A stretch of DNA of 63,746 nucleotides from a virus. Every line of letters starts with the position of its first letter. The stretch's first letter is position 1. Position numbers and translations under genes: made by a program. Under the pieces are notes generated by a model. The model was not told the origin of the DNA and did not search any database. It saw only the letters and a list, made by a program, of their open reading frames with translations. The stretch covers positions 1-63,746 of IMG/VR virus record IMGVR_UViG_3300007734_000746. One strand, 5' to 3'. Shown here one piece after another: positions 55,623 through 63,746 of the stretch.

Positions 55623-56282
55623 TTAAGGTAAGGCTGATACAAATGTCATTGTGGCTACCACAGACTGTGTTGCCGGTCGTGTTGGGCCGGTTGAAGCTGG
55701 GTAATATTGAATGGTCACAGAATTAAGCGTGGTTGACCAGTAAATTTCTATGTAGTCGTTAGCCGCCATACTGACATAGTAGTTCCACCCAATAATCTCA
55801 TGGGCTTCTTCACCGGCTGACGCGCTTTTTCTTGCTGGAATAGAAACAAAGCCCGTTGAACCTGTAATGTCTGTTCCATTTTGGCGCAACCAAATGCTGA
55901 TGTCTTGAATGGCGTTATCTGTGTTTTGGAACTGGGCACTAAATTGCAGGTTGTATATACCGGCATTAGCTACCGTTATCTTGGAAGAGTTAATTGACAC
56001 GCCATTGGCAAAATCCGTTGTGTTCAACGTCATCAGCGTGGCTGTATTTGCCGTAGTGCTTTGATCTTGATCGCTGGAAAAAGCGCCATATGGAAACCGT
56101 ACCCCAGCAATACCGCCCGAAGTTGATAACTGCCCAAGAATATTGTCAAGCTGGTTAAAGTACAGGCGCAGGACGTTATTCAACTGGTTGATGTAGTTCT
56201 CGTCGTACTGCTTGGTAGCCGCAGGCAAGCGCGGCGCAACCACCCGGTTAAGCTCGTACTGGGAAGTAACAACGTAGCTCAT
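55623..56282 (-). CDS. C1q/jelly-roll-like tail protein (219 aa)
   Basis: A helical stem (ELNRVVAPRLPAATKQYDENYINQLNNVLRLYFNQLDNIL) is followed by a beta domain with TAIYNL, MTLNTTDFANGVSINSSKITVANAGIYNLQFSAQF and WLRQNGTDITGSTG-like strands of the C1q/TNF-type jelly roll. This suits a trimeric tail spike or fibre head. Coupled to the nozzle gene. Confidence 0.65.
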   Translation of the reverse strand: MSYVVTSQYELNRVVAPRLPAATKQYDENYINQLNNVLRLYFNQLDNILGQLSTSGGIAGVRFPYGAFSSDQDQSTTANTATLMTLNTTDFANGVSINSSKITVANAGIYNLQFSAQFQNTDNAIQDISIWLRQNGTDITGSTGFVSIPARKSASAGEEAHEIIGWNYYVSMAANDYIEIYWSTTLNSVTIQYYPASTGPTRPATQSVVATMTFVSALP

Positions 56283-58360
56283 CGACGCCCATCCGGTCGA
56301 ATGTCAATACGGGGCGCACCAAGCTGCCACTGCGTACCAATAGTGTTAGATGTGATTTTCATCTGCATCTGGCGACCACGAATCCTGATGTAAACCTGAC
56401 CTGTGTACTCATCAACATTGATGACTGAAGGAGCGGTTCCGTTATACGTTACTCCCGCATTACCAGACTGCGTAATACCAGAACCGGAGTTATTTAGCCC
56501 TTGCAAGTACATAGTGACCGCTGGTGTTGTTCCCCCCGTTGATCCCCGGAAAGTCAAGTCTGGAATCATGCGGTACACAAAGGCAAAATTGTGGCCGTCC
56601 CCGATGTCGTACTGGGCCGAAGTTATGCTTGCCTCAATGGGTAACGTGGTTGCTGTTTCGTTGTCATCCACGCCGTACTCATGCTGTACGATGTTGTAGC
56701 TGTAAGTGGCAGCAAGTGGATATTGCCGCAAACCTGTATCCAGCCAAGCTGTACGAGCCATTGAGCCATACTGCCAAATATCTTCAGCGTAGTTGTAAAT
56801 AACGTATTTGTCTATTGTGTTGCTGTTTGCTGAACAGTAAAAAAACCAGACTTCGTTAAAGCCTTCGTTAGTGCTTGCAAATATTTGGTCATACTGCAAA
56901 GGATTAATATCGCTGTAAATATACTGACGCAAGTCACAGCGAAGCGTTTGAACCCTACCATCGTATTTGTAGAACTTGTCTACGCCCATCCAGTAAGTAA
57001 TACCCGAAGCCATAGCCGCCGCATTAGGGCCAGCAATAGATATGTTGTCTGCAAGAAGTTGCGTACTCCAAACATACGGAGGCCCGAGGTACTGCAACGA
57101 GTACAACGCTTGGTCAGTCCAGACCACGATTTCTTGACGGCTTTGCAATGTTGTGACAATTTTGGAGCCATGCGATAAACGCACGCTGCCTGCTTGATTG
57201 GTAACCGCCGGGTACCACGTAGTCAATGACTCCTGATCTGACCAGCGGATCAGCATTGGGTCAAGCGTGGTGCTTCCATAATCATTTGTACCAAACACAA
57301 GCAAAAACCGACTTGCGTCAGACACAGTAAGGGTGTTTTGGTACAGCGGGCAGTAACCATCAGAACCGGGAAGCTGCGACAACAACATCCCGCGTTGAGA
57401 AATATACTGTACGCCCGATTGAGTACCGGATGTGTTAATTGACGCCCCGCCGGAAGTGGCGGCAAGGTTGTAAGTCGTAGCAGTAATGTACTTGACGTAG
57501 TAAGTAACACCCGGCAATAAACCAGTAGGTAGTGCGCCCGTGGTAGTGAATGTAATAGGTGTTCCGTCTGCAAGGGTTGTTGTAGTTGTCATTACGCAAG
57601 GAGAAGCAATGGATAGCGTAACAACTATTCCTCCAGCGTTACTTATACCAATGGTTGCATCCCAGTAATACATAGGCCCGCCGCGAGGGCCATACACCAA
57701 GTTTTGCCCCCAGTTAATTTGGCTCCAAATACGAAGAGCATCCGTAGAAGAAGTTCCAATACCCCACGCACCCGACCCCCACATACTTGCCCCCCAGCCA
57801 GAAAGAGGGACTGTGTAGGACGGCCCAGTATTAATTTGATAAACAGCATAGACTGTCCCGCCCCCAGTAGCGGCGGTGGCGGCTGCGGAAATAGTGATGT
57901 TGTATGTATTTACCGTTAAAAGCGTTATTTGGTACTCACCAACAATAGTCTGCCCGCCAACAGAAGTACCGCCATAGAAGGTTACAAAATCCCCATTAAG
58001 AGCGCCATGCCCCGCATCAGTAACAAGCACTGTTGTGGTGCCGTTAGTAGTAAATGGGTTAGTCAGCGTGTGTTCTGCGCGAATTGGGGTAATGTCGTAA
58101 TAAGCACCGCCGTTTTCAATATAAAACTTGTAGTTCGTGCCAACGCCAAGTAGGTTTTGTGCGCTAAGCGTTACCCAGTTCCATAGTGATCGACATAAAC
58201 CTAAAAACGTATTGGCAGAAATACGTTGCCAGCCACCAATTTTTTCGGGCGTGCCTTGGCGAAACCGAACTTTGTCGGACTCATACCAGCCCCCCTCGTT
58301 GGTGTACCGAGTGTTTTCCCGGTTAACCCCCGGCTTGAGCAGCAGTTTTTGTAGAGGCAT
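56279..58360 (-). CDS. Tail tube/nozzle-like protein (693 aa)
   Basis: Starts MPLQKLLLKPGVNRENTRYT then GGWYESDKVRFRQGTPEKIGGWQR, the highly conserved beginning of a large tail protein of many podovirus-like phages. The middle is beta-rich with DAGHGALNGDFVTFYGG and repeated GVTYYVK blocks. The C-terminal half (LVFGTNDYGSTTLDPMLIRWSDQESLTTWYPA...) looks propeller-like. By position and family it should form the nozzle below the adaptor. Confidence 0.8.
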   Translation of the reverse strand: MPLQKLLLKPGVNRENTRYTNEGGWYESDKVRFRQGTPEKIGGWQRISANTFLGLCRSLWNWVTLSAQNLLGVGTNYKFYIENGGAYYDITPIRAEHTLTNPFTTNGTTTVLVTDAGHGALNGDFVTFYGGTSVGGQTIVGEYQITLLTVNTYNITISAAATAATGGGTVYAVYQINTGPSYTVPLSGWGASMWGSGAWGIGTSSTDALRIWSQINWGQNLVYGPRGGPMYYWDATIGISNAGGIVVTLSIASPCVMTTTTTLADGTPITFTTTGALPTGLLPGVTYYVKYITATTYNLAATSGGASINTSGTQSGVQYISQRGMLLSQLPGSDGYCPLYQNTLTVSDASRFLLVFGTNDYGSTTLDPMLIRWSDQESLTTWYPAVTNQAGSVRLSHGSKIVTTLQSRQEIVVWTDQALYSLQYLGPPYVWSTQLLADNISIAGPNAAAMASGITYWMGVDKFYKYDGRVQTLRCDLRQYIYSDINPLQYDQIFASTNEGFNEVWFFYCSANSNTIDKYVIYNYAEDIWQYGSMARTAWLDTGLRQYPLAATYSYNIVQHEYGVDDNETATTLPIEASITSAQYDIGDGHNFAFVYRMIPDLTFRGSTGGTTPAVTMYLQGLNNSGSGITQSGNAGVTYNGTAPSVINVDEYTGQVYIRIRGRQMQMKITSNTIGTQWQLGAPRIDIRPDGRR

Positions 58361-58369
58361 TGTGTGTCC

Positions 58370-58708
58370 TTACACATTTCTTTCAAAATGCGGGCAATCG
58401 ACCAGCGACTTGAAGTTGCCGCCCCATCGGTTTTTGGGGTTTAATGACTCCCAGTACGCGCCCAAGAGGGCCAAAACCCCCTTATCCCAAATTATCTTCC
58501 CGTCTTTAAAGAAGTTCAAGTCAATGGCGCACCTTTTAAGGTGGATGGACTGCATGGTTTTGGAACGCCCGGTTTTGAAGTAGATGGCTTGCTGCTCAGG
58601 CGTGCGGGCTAGTTCCCCACCAGTGACCACAAAACCCTGCTCTGTGGCGTATTGGATGAGTTTGCACATGTCCAGCAAGAATGCTGCCTGCTCTTGATTT
58701 AGGCTCAT
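58370..58708 (-). CDS. M15-type peptidoglycan endopeptidase (112 aa)
   Basis: A small lysin: SIHLKRCAIDLNFF (His56, Asp63) and DCPHFE (His107) form the zinc triad of the M15 D-Ala-D-Ala carboxypeptidase/L-alanoyl-D-glutamate peptidase family. No signal peptide, so release needs the holin encoded next. It is the endolysin of the phage. Confidence 0.88.
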   Translation of the reverse strand: MSLNQEQAAFLLDMCKLIQYATEQGFVVTGGELARTPEQQAIYFKTGRSKTMQSIHLKRCAIDLNFFKDGKIIWDKGVLALLGAYWESLNPKNRWGGNFKSLVDCPHFERNV

Positions 58709-59217
58709 TTTGCACTCCTTATGTCTGCCAGCTTCTCAATCGTCCTGCCACCAAAATAAGCGCCCATGATAAGCATACCCCAGTTTCCAAGCAGGGTCAC
58801 ATAAGACTGGTTGGCGTTCAAGCCAAAGGCGGACATCATGGCGAAAAGGAAGTAGCCCATGAAAATGGCTACAAGGCTCAAGGGACGAATGTTTTTGGAT
58901 AGCCAAGAGTCAGCCCCCATGTCGGCCTTCCACCGCTCAGACACGTTATTGTCCTCGTTTTGCGCAGCCGCAGCAAATACCTTGAGGGTTTCCAAATCCT
59001 GTTTGGCTTTTTCAATCCCTAGTTCCAACAAACGTTCCTCGTGGTCGTACTGAAGCTGGCGCAGCTTGGCCACATCTTCAGGGGTAGGAGCATCGGGGAT
59101 TTTTATGCCAAGGGTGTTTTCAACAACTTCCTTGCCTTTGGCTTGCAGCGCAGAGGACAAAAGACCAAGGCCGTTTTCAGCAAGAGTGCCAAGCAGCGAA
59201 GCGACAATCGGTATCAT
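58705..59217 (-). CDS. 3TM holin-like protein (170 aa)
   Basis: Starts MIPIVASLLGTLAENGLGLL; GGAG lies upstream of ATG 59217, so the 26-codon N-terminal extension is rejected. A long charged helix (~40-100) is followed by two C-terminal membrane segments (LSLVAIFMGYFLFAMMSAF and LLGNWGMLIMGAYFGG), matching the 'holin of 3TMs' family. It lets the M15 endolysin reach the wall; the two genes are coupled by ATGA. Confidence 0.8.
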   Translation of the reverse strand: MIPIVASLLGTLAENGLGLLSSALQAKGKEVVENTLGIKIPDAPTPEDVAKLRQLQYDHEERLLELGIEKAKQDLETLKVFAAAAQNEDNNVSERWKADMGADSWLSKNIRPLSLVAIFMGYFLFAMMSAFGLNANQSYVTLLGNWGMLIMGAYFGGRTIEKLADIRSAK

Positions 59218-59687
59218 GTTTTCTCCATTAAAAGCGTTAACCACCAAGCGGACATGCCGAGCAAAAGAAGGACAAGTGCTGCGGCAATAAGCCAAGTAAT
59301 CAGGTCTTCAATTTCTTCCTTGCGTTTTTGCGCGTTTTTTTCTGCCAGTATCTCTTCTGTCTTGCGCTTTTGGATAATGTTATTGCGCTCTACCAAAAGC
59401 TGCTGCCACAAATCCGCATGCCCACTCATTACCATCCAGTTGTTTAACTCCCGCTCGGCATCGTTAAGCGCCTTGGCGTGCATCACTATCTCAAATGCCG
59501 CCGCCGTATCTGATTTTGCAAAACTGGACTTAGGCTTGGATGCGGCTTTCTGCACCACATCTTTTGCCTCAAAAAACTTCATCATCTCCCCGCCAATGGC
59601 GTGGATGTCTTTGCCCATTTTGATTGCTGCCTGCACCCCTTTTATCGCGGCTTGGGCAGTCGCAAAGGCGGTTACAGGGTCAATCAT
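59214..59687 (-). CDS. Membrane-anchored coiled-coil protein, spanin-like position (157 aa)
   Basis: Residues 1-120 are helical with AAIKMGKDIHAIGGEMMKFFEAKDVVQ, then a charged coil (ERNNIIQKRKTEEILAEKNAQKRKEEIEDL) and a C-terminal membrane span (WLIAAALVLLLLGMSAWWL). It is coupled to the holin gene. A similar small protein precedes holins in several phages; spanin or head-to-tail accessory roles are possible, none proven. Confidence 0.55.
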   Translation of the reverse strand: MIDPVTAFATAQAAIKGVQAAIKMGKDIHAIGGEMMKFFEAKDVVQKAASKPKSSFAKSDTAAAFEIVMHAKALNDAERELNNWMVMSGHADLWQQLLVERNNIIQKRKTEEILAEKNAQKRKEEIEDLITWLIAAALVLLLLGMSAWWLTLLMEKT

Positions 59688-59704
59688 TTTTATTTAGGTT
59701 AACG

Positions 59705-59956
59705 TTACCCCAAAACTGCGCGTAAGGGGGATAAATCCTCAACAGTCCAAAAAGGCTTATCAAGCATTATTTTGATGTGAGCCTTGTTGCGCTCAACAGC
59801 ATCTGCCCAATCCGCATCGGTCATTTGCTCTGACTTTCCGTTGTTGATGTAGGCAACAGACGCCATTGCACCTTCGTATAGACGCGCAATTTCCTCGACA
59901 GAAGGCGTCGGTATTTCTTGCTGTACTGGGTTTGGTACTCTTAAATCTTCAGTCAT
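59705..59956 (-). CDS. Small fibre-associated protein (83 aa)
   Basis: PTPSVEEIARLYEGAMASVAYINN, then DADWADAVERNKAHIKIMLDKPFWTVEDLSPL. The DWxDxVxRNKxHIxIML...FWTxEDLxPL pattern is common just after fibre genes and may be a fibre-assembly or structural accessory protein. Confidence 0.6.
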   Translation of the reverse strand: MTEDLRVPNPVQQEIPTPSVEEIARLYEGAMASVAYINNGKSEQMTDADWADAVERNKAHIKIMLDKPFWTVEDLSPLRAVLG

Positions 59957-59970
59957 GTTTAATCCTTTAA

Positions 59971-62253
59971 TTAGATACGGTACATCACAAAAGTGTTTGC
60001 TGCGGTCTTTCTTACCCTGTATGTAGCCGAAGTTCCAGTGCTTATCCCCATAGACCCAAGGGATGTAATACCGGTGTTAACTGTTATACCAATCGTCCCA
60101 GACGCAGTATTTACAATGCTAAAGTTAAACGCAAAATCTGTGGGGCAACCTACCAGAGCCGTATCCAAAGAAGTGCCAAGTGGCATTGTCACGTTGTAAG
60201 TGGTTCCAGTAGTGTTTATCAACCCACCTAGCACTTGTGCGCCCGTTAAAGTAACGGCAGAGCTAATGCTTGCTGGAGCGCCTTGAGCAGTAAGGCTGAC
60301 ACCAGAAGAATTAAACACTTGGCGTATGTTGCTCTGCCCGTCAGCAAAAACAACAAAGTTACTGGCGGTGCGGATATCTAAACCGCCGCTATTGCCTGTG
60401 TATGGCCCTATAACAACATTGTACTGACCGGTTGTTATGGCGTATCCAGCAGCGGTAGATGCGGTGCTACTAGACCCAATCAATACGTTTTGAGAACCAG
60501 TAGTAAGACTGTAACCAGCACTTGCACCAATAACAGTGTTGTACGCACCAGTAGTAAGAGTATTAAAAACGGCTCGATAACCAATGACGGTGTTGTACCC
60601 ACCAGTGTTGCTTGCTGGAGTAGCAGAACCATACAAAGACTGATAGCCAATAGAAGTATTCCCGTCAGCCCTCATATAATATTGAGCTTGAGAGCCAATA
60701 GACGTGATGTTTGAATTTGTTTGGTTGTTATATAGACTGTTTAACCCAAGCGCAGTATTATCGCTGCCTGTCGTACCGCTATAAGCTGCGCCGGAACCAA
60801 TAAACGTATTATTTGTTCCACTAGTAGTGCTGTATCCAGCTACAGTACCGACCGCTGTATTATAACTGGCTGTATTGGAAAACAGGGATTGGTGCCCTAC
60901 AGCGGTAATATTAAAGCTGTTACTGTTAACAGCATTTCCGTAATTTGCTTGATAACCAATAACGGTGTTTTGAGAACCGTAGTTATATTGTGATGCCTGA
61001 TACCCAATCGCCACGGTGCTGTTAGTTTGATAAAAACCACCGAATGCACCTGCTTGGTAGCCAATAACTACGCTGTAGTCCGCATTTTTTAAGTAGTACC
61101 CTGCTGAATACCCTACTGCAACCGCCCCCGTAGGGCCAACGCTTGCTGACGCATTTAAGGCGTAAGCACCAAGGACTGTGTTGTAAGATGCTGAACTCTG
61201 TAACCCGTACCCTGTATCAGGCCCTAAAAAAGTATTACTAATTCCCGTTGTAATAGGATTACCAGCCCTGTATCCTATTGCTGTGTTACTACTACCTGTT
61301 GAGTTAGACGGTAATACGCTATTGCCTAAAACTGTATTAGTCGATATAGCACCTGCGCCACGACCCACGCGAACACCATAGACTTGTGCATCGCTATTAG
61401 CCACATCCAGCTTGTAACTCGGCGCACTTGTCCCAATCCCCACGTTGCCGCTGGAGTCGATACGCATACGCTCGGTGCCGCTAGTGGCAAAGCCAACTGG
61501 GTATGCGCTGACAGTACCAAATACTGCCTCATAAGCCGCTGTACCCGTAAACAAAGACCCGCCAGCGCTACTTTCAACACCAAGATAAGTAAAGCCACCA
61601 GTGTTGTTTAAGAAATGTGCAACGTAGTTTGTCCCCGTGGTAGATTTCAGTTGTGTGGATGCAGTTGCGCCCTGCACATCCAGCTTGTAACTCGGCGAAC
61701 TTGTTCCTATTCCCACGTTGCCGCTGGAGTCTTTGTAAATTTGGTTTGTGCCAATGGCAATAACACCAGTGGAGCCTGTTAATGTCCCGGTGTATGTCAG
61801 GTTTGTGAACGTGCCTGCGCCACCCGGTGCGTTTGATAGCTTGGCGTAGTCTGAGCCATTCCAATAAATATGGGCGCTCTCGCCGTTGACCATCGTAACG
61901 CCGGTGGTTGCTGCGCCCTTGACAGTCAACGCAAATCCGCCAGTGGTATTGTTGTTGATGACGTATTGACGGCTGCTGCTAGGCAAAATCAAGTTACGCG
62001 CTGCGGTCATTGCCCCACTAATGTTTAATATGGCGTACTGCGCAGTAGTCGAGCCGATGTTAGTGGCGGAACTTGTTCCTTGTGTAAGCGATAGCGTAAC
62101 GTCAGTCGTAGTAATAGTTATTGCCAAACCGCCCGCAATAGCAATGTCCAAGTAAGATGTAACGCTGTTGTTTACATCATCGCCCCATGTACCGGACTCC
62201 GTGCCGGTTACCGGCTGCCCAAGAGCTAGATTGGTGGTGTAATTGACTGTCAT
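59971..62253 (-). CDS. Tail fibre with YadA-head-like repeats (760 aa)
   Basis: The N-terminus MTVNYTTNLALGQPVTGTES is the virion-anchoring type. GNVGIGTSSPSYKLDV repeats (two) lead into ~350 residues of NTAIGYRAG-, NTVLGAYAL-, VAVGYSAG-, VVIGYQAG-like 14-residue units, the left-handed coil of YadA heads, common in phage receptor-binding fibres. The end (from ~640) is beta-rich. It probably recognises the host surface; hypervariable repeats may allow host-range change. Confidence 0.8.
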   Translation of the reverse strand: MTVNYTTNLALGQPVTGTESGTWGDDVNNSVTSYLDIAIAGGLAITITTTDVTLSLTQGTSSATNIGSTTAQYAILNISGAMTAARNLILPSSSRQYVINNNTTGGFALTVKGAATTGVTMVNGESAHIYWNGSDYAKLSNAPGGAGTFTNLTYTGTLTGSTGVIAIGTNQIYKDSSGNVGIGTSSPSYKLDVQGATASTQLKSTTGTNYVAHFLNNTGGFTYLGVESSAGGSLFTGTAAYEAVFGTVSAYPVGFATSGTERMRIDSSGNVGIGTSAPSYKLDVANSDAQVYGVRVGRGAGAISTNTVLGNSVLPSNSTGSSNTAIGYRAGNPITTGISNTFLGPDTGYGLQSSASYNTVLGAYALNASASVGPTGAVAVGYSAGYYLKNADYSVVIGYQAGAFGGFYQTNSTVAIGYQASQYNYGSQNTVIGYQANYGNAVNSNSFNITAVGHQSLFSNTASYNTAVGTVAGYSTTSGTNNTFIGSGAAYSGTTGSDNTALGLNSLYNNQTNSNITSIGSQAQYYMRADGNTSIGYQSLYGSATPASNTGGYNTVIGYRAVFNTLTTGAYNTVIGASAGYSLTTGSQNVLIGSSSTASTAAGYAITTGQYNVVIGPYTGNSGGLDIRTASNFVVFADGQSNIRQVFNSSGVSLTAQGAPASISSAVTLTGAQVLGGLINTTGTTYNVTMPLGTSLDTALVGCPTDFAFNFSIVNTASGTIGITVNTGITSLGSMGISTGTSATYRVRKTAANTFVMYRI

Positions 62254-62262
62254 TTTTTACCC

Positions 62263-62433
62263 CTAAGTGGTAGTCGAAAACCAAGAATATGCCGGATAAG
62301 CAACCCCGTAATTTATAACTGGATCAATTGCAACTTGCAAAAATTTTTGCACAGTAACAGTGTTGTACGCAATTACTTGCACTGGATTGTTATTGGTTGG
62401 GTCATTGTAGACCCCGTATGTTAGAGCAGCCAT
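62263..62433 (-). CDS. Short fibre-operon protein (56 aa)
   Basis: Starts MAALTYGVYNDPTNNNPVQV, then IAYNTVTVQKFLQVAID and ends WFSTTT. It fills the gap between the fibre and the 354-aa gene on the same strand. Function unknown. Confidence 0.65.
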   Translation of the reverse strand: MAALTYGVYNDPTNNNPVQVIAYNTVTVQKFLQVAIDPVINYGVAYPAYSWFSTTT

Positions 62434-62434
62434 A

Positions 62435-63499
62435 TTAAGAAGTTTGTGCTAAAAAACCCACCATTGGGCCACTGTTAAAAAACAAGTAAGTGTTACCGTT
62501 TACTAACACTGTATCTCCAGAATTTCCAAGTCCAGCTTTTGTCCAGTATGCGTTATACACGCCAGTCACATACATTGTTGGGTAACCATATTGTCCGGGT
62601 TGAACATAGATTGGACTTACCTGATATTTGGGAAGACCTGCTGCATCAATACTATTTGCACGCATAAGTGTGCCGCCAGAACACAACCAGTTTTGTGAGT
62701 TGGTGTTTGTAACGCCACCACCGTTAACCGCTTCAACTGGCCCATAGACTGTTCCTGTATTTACATCAGTAATGTTCATCACACAACTTGCAAATACATT
62801 CGCGGTTTGCGTTGAGCCTGTTTGTGGGATCACGGATGTGTATACACCCGTTTTTCCACTGGAAGCACCGGAGCAATCTCCATTTTGCCAAACAACTACT
62901 GGCGCGGTTCCATAAAAACGATGTGGGTCGGTCATAGACGTTTCCCAAACACCCATCAATCCTAGATTTTCGGCAATTAACGTGATGCCTCTTGCCGTAG
63001 CAACCAAATGGATTGTTGCACCTGCACCAAACAGCATTGCTGTTCTGTTGACAGTTGTAAGAACCGTGTTAGCTGAGTAAATGCGTATTCCCTCATTTGT
63101 AGCTACACCAAGCGAAGTAACAGACCTTGCAGCGGTCATGTTTATGTATTGATTCGTGGTAGTAGCGGCTCCACCATTAGGAACAGCAGGAGAAAAAGTT
63201 GCGTATTTAAGCGTAGCGCCTTCAATGCAAGGTGCAGAAATTGCCCATAAAGATGGTGTAGCTAAACCACCGTTGTAATCAGATACAGACGTTGATGGTG
63301 CAGCGCCTTGGTCAGCCGCTACGGTACTTCCGACATAAGTCCAACCAGCAGGAGTTGCATCTACAACAACTGATGTAGATGCGTTAAACGCGGTCAACAA
63401 AGATGTCGATGGAGTAGCAGAAGTAAGCAAGCGAATAATGTCGCGTATGTAGTACCAAGACGCGGATGCTGTTGCAGGGGTGACAAGTTTTACGTACAT
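62435..63499 (-). CDS. Structural protein of the fibre module (354 aa)
   Basis: Starts MYVKLVTPATASASWYYIRD, then IIRLLTSATPSTSLLTAFN and Ala/Thr/Ser/Gly-rich beta sequence (VATARGITLIAENLGLMGVWETSMTDPHRFYG). It lies between the short fibre-region genes and the main fibre, so a minor tail or fibre component is likely. No enzymatic motif visible. Confidence 0.6.
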   Translation of the reverse strand: MYVKLVTPATASASWYYIRDIIRLLTSATPSTSLLTAFNASTSVVVDATPAGWTYVGSTVAADQGAAPSTSVSDYNGGLATPSLWAISAPCIEGATLKYATFSPAVPNGGAATTTNQYINMTAARSVTSLGVATNEGIRIYSANTVLTTVNRTAMLFGAGATIHLVATARGITLIAENLGLMGVWETSMTDPHRFYGTAPVVVWQNGDCSGASSGKTGVYTSVIPQTGSTQTANVFASCVMNITDVNTGTVYGPVEAVNGGGVTNTNSQNWLCSGGTLMRANSIDAAGLPKYQVSPIYVQPGQYGYPTMYVTGVYNAYWTKAGLGNSGDTVLVNGNTYLFFNSGPMVGFLAQTS

Positions 63500-63501
63500 T
63501 T

Positions 63502-63699
63502 TTACATCCTTGAAATACGGCTGTCTTGCGGCACAGTGCCATCCGTAGTGACAAAGTACACGGTTTGAGTAGTACCGTCAACAATGTAGTTAAAACTGAT
63601 GCCATTGGCAATCATAAGGTCAGACAATTCTTCCGCTGTGCCATTAAAAATGTACACAACGTCAGTGCCAAAATAGGTTTGAATTTGTTCTGGTGTCAT
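63502..63699 (-). CDS. Small fibre-region protein (65 aa)
   Basis: MTPEQIQTYFGTDVVYIFNG then AEELSDLMIANGISFNYIVDGTTQTVYFVTTDGT. Begins four bases after the stop of the 233-aa gene on the circular map. Its 5' part is duplicated at 1-80 by the contig overlap. Confidence 0.7.
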   Translation of the reverse strand: MTPEQIQTYFGTDVVYIFNGTAEELSDLMIANGISFNYIVDGTTQTVYFVTTDGTVPQDSRISRM

Positions 63700-63746
63700 G
63701 GCTATGTTGAAGTGTATGTATACGATACTTGAACTTTTAATCCTGA
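63620..63746. repeat. Terminal direct repeat, right copy (circular contig overlap)
   Basis: Identical to 1-127; count once. The unit genome is 63619 bp. Confidence 0.95.

Noticed and set aside
1-63746. CRISPR array
   Set aside because: No regularly spaced identical direct repeats of 20-40 bp; repeated words found are coding repeats or palindromes.

Overview
The window is the complete genome of a tailed phage, most likely a short-tailed (podovirus-like) lytic virus of a Gram-negative freshwater or soil bacterium. The evidence is an HK97-type gpT-like capsid protein, a long P22-like portal, TerS/TerL, a nozzle-like tail protein, a YadA-head-like fibre, a 3396-residue internal 'polyvalent' protein, an M15 endolysin and a 3TM holin. 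No integrase, RNA polymerase or DNA polymerase is visible. The host guess (Betaproteobacteria) rests only on small accessory proteins carrying AQPAQEPVAW-type segments, which I associate with Burkholderiales phages, and is weak. Bases 1-127 repeat exactly at 63620-63746, so the contig is circular or circularly permuted with a unit length of 63619 bp.

Layout on the circle. (i) A continuous minus-strand virion block runs from TerS (17775) down through a wHTH gene, TerL, portal, GroES-like protein, scaffold, decoration, capsid, a cluster of small basic proteins, adaptors and fibre-like proteins to base 1. Across the join it continues from 63699 down to 41036 through fibres, spanin/holin/endolysin-like genes, nozzle, internal virion proteins and the giant protein. 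(ii) A plus-strand accessory block (18048-23451) holds about 20 short, tightly coupled genes; its first part (to about 20.74 kb) is clearly more GC-rich. (iii) A minus-strand block (36192-23448) holds about 30 small genes plus RtcB RNA ligase, a lipoprotein, a ParB-like protein, a superfamily-2 helicase and a Toprim protein. (iv) A plus-strand recombination block (37456-41052) holds a PD-(D/E)XK exonuclease, an ERF annealing protein, an SSB-like small protein, an RHH protein and an HNH nuclease. Blocks diverge at about 17.8 kb and at 36.2-37.5 kb and converge, with overlapping stop codons, at 23.45 and 41.04 kb.

The most unusual part is about 860 bp without credible protein genes (36193-37056). 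It is packed with long hairpins and three-way junctions, so it looks like a large ornate non-coding RNA of the GOLLD/ROOL kind (class assignment is inference; an origin of replication is the main alternative). Beside it is one of four copies of a 22-bp near-palindrome, AACATTAAC-N4-GTTAAAGTT. The other copies lie in front of the wHTH-TerL operon (two) and in front of the gene at 20806. In two copies the spacer is the Shine-Dalgarno sequence of the next gene, suggesting one shared transcriptional or translational control signal.

Several genes of 15-58 codons were recovered from coupling (ATGA overlaps) and Shine-Dalgarno sites: 6005-6181, 18711-18824, 22412-22546, 22543-22713, 26537-26704, 32146-32229, 33393-33488, 37456-37503, 38381-38551 and 62263-62433.
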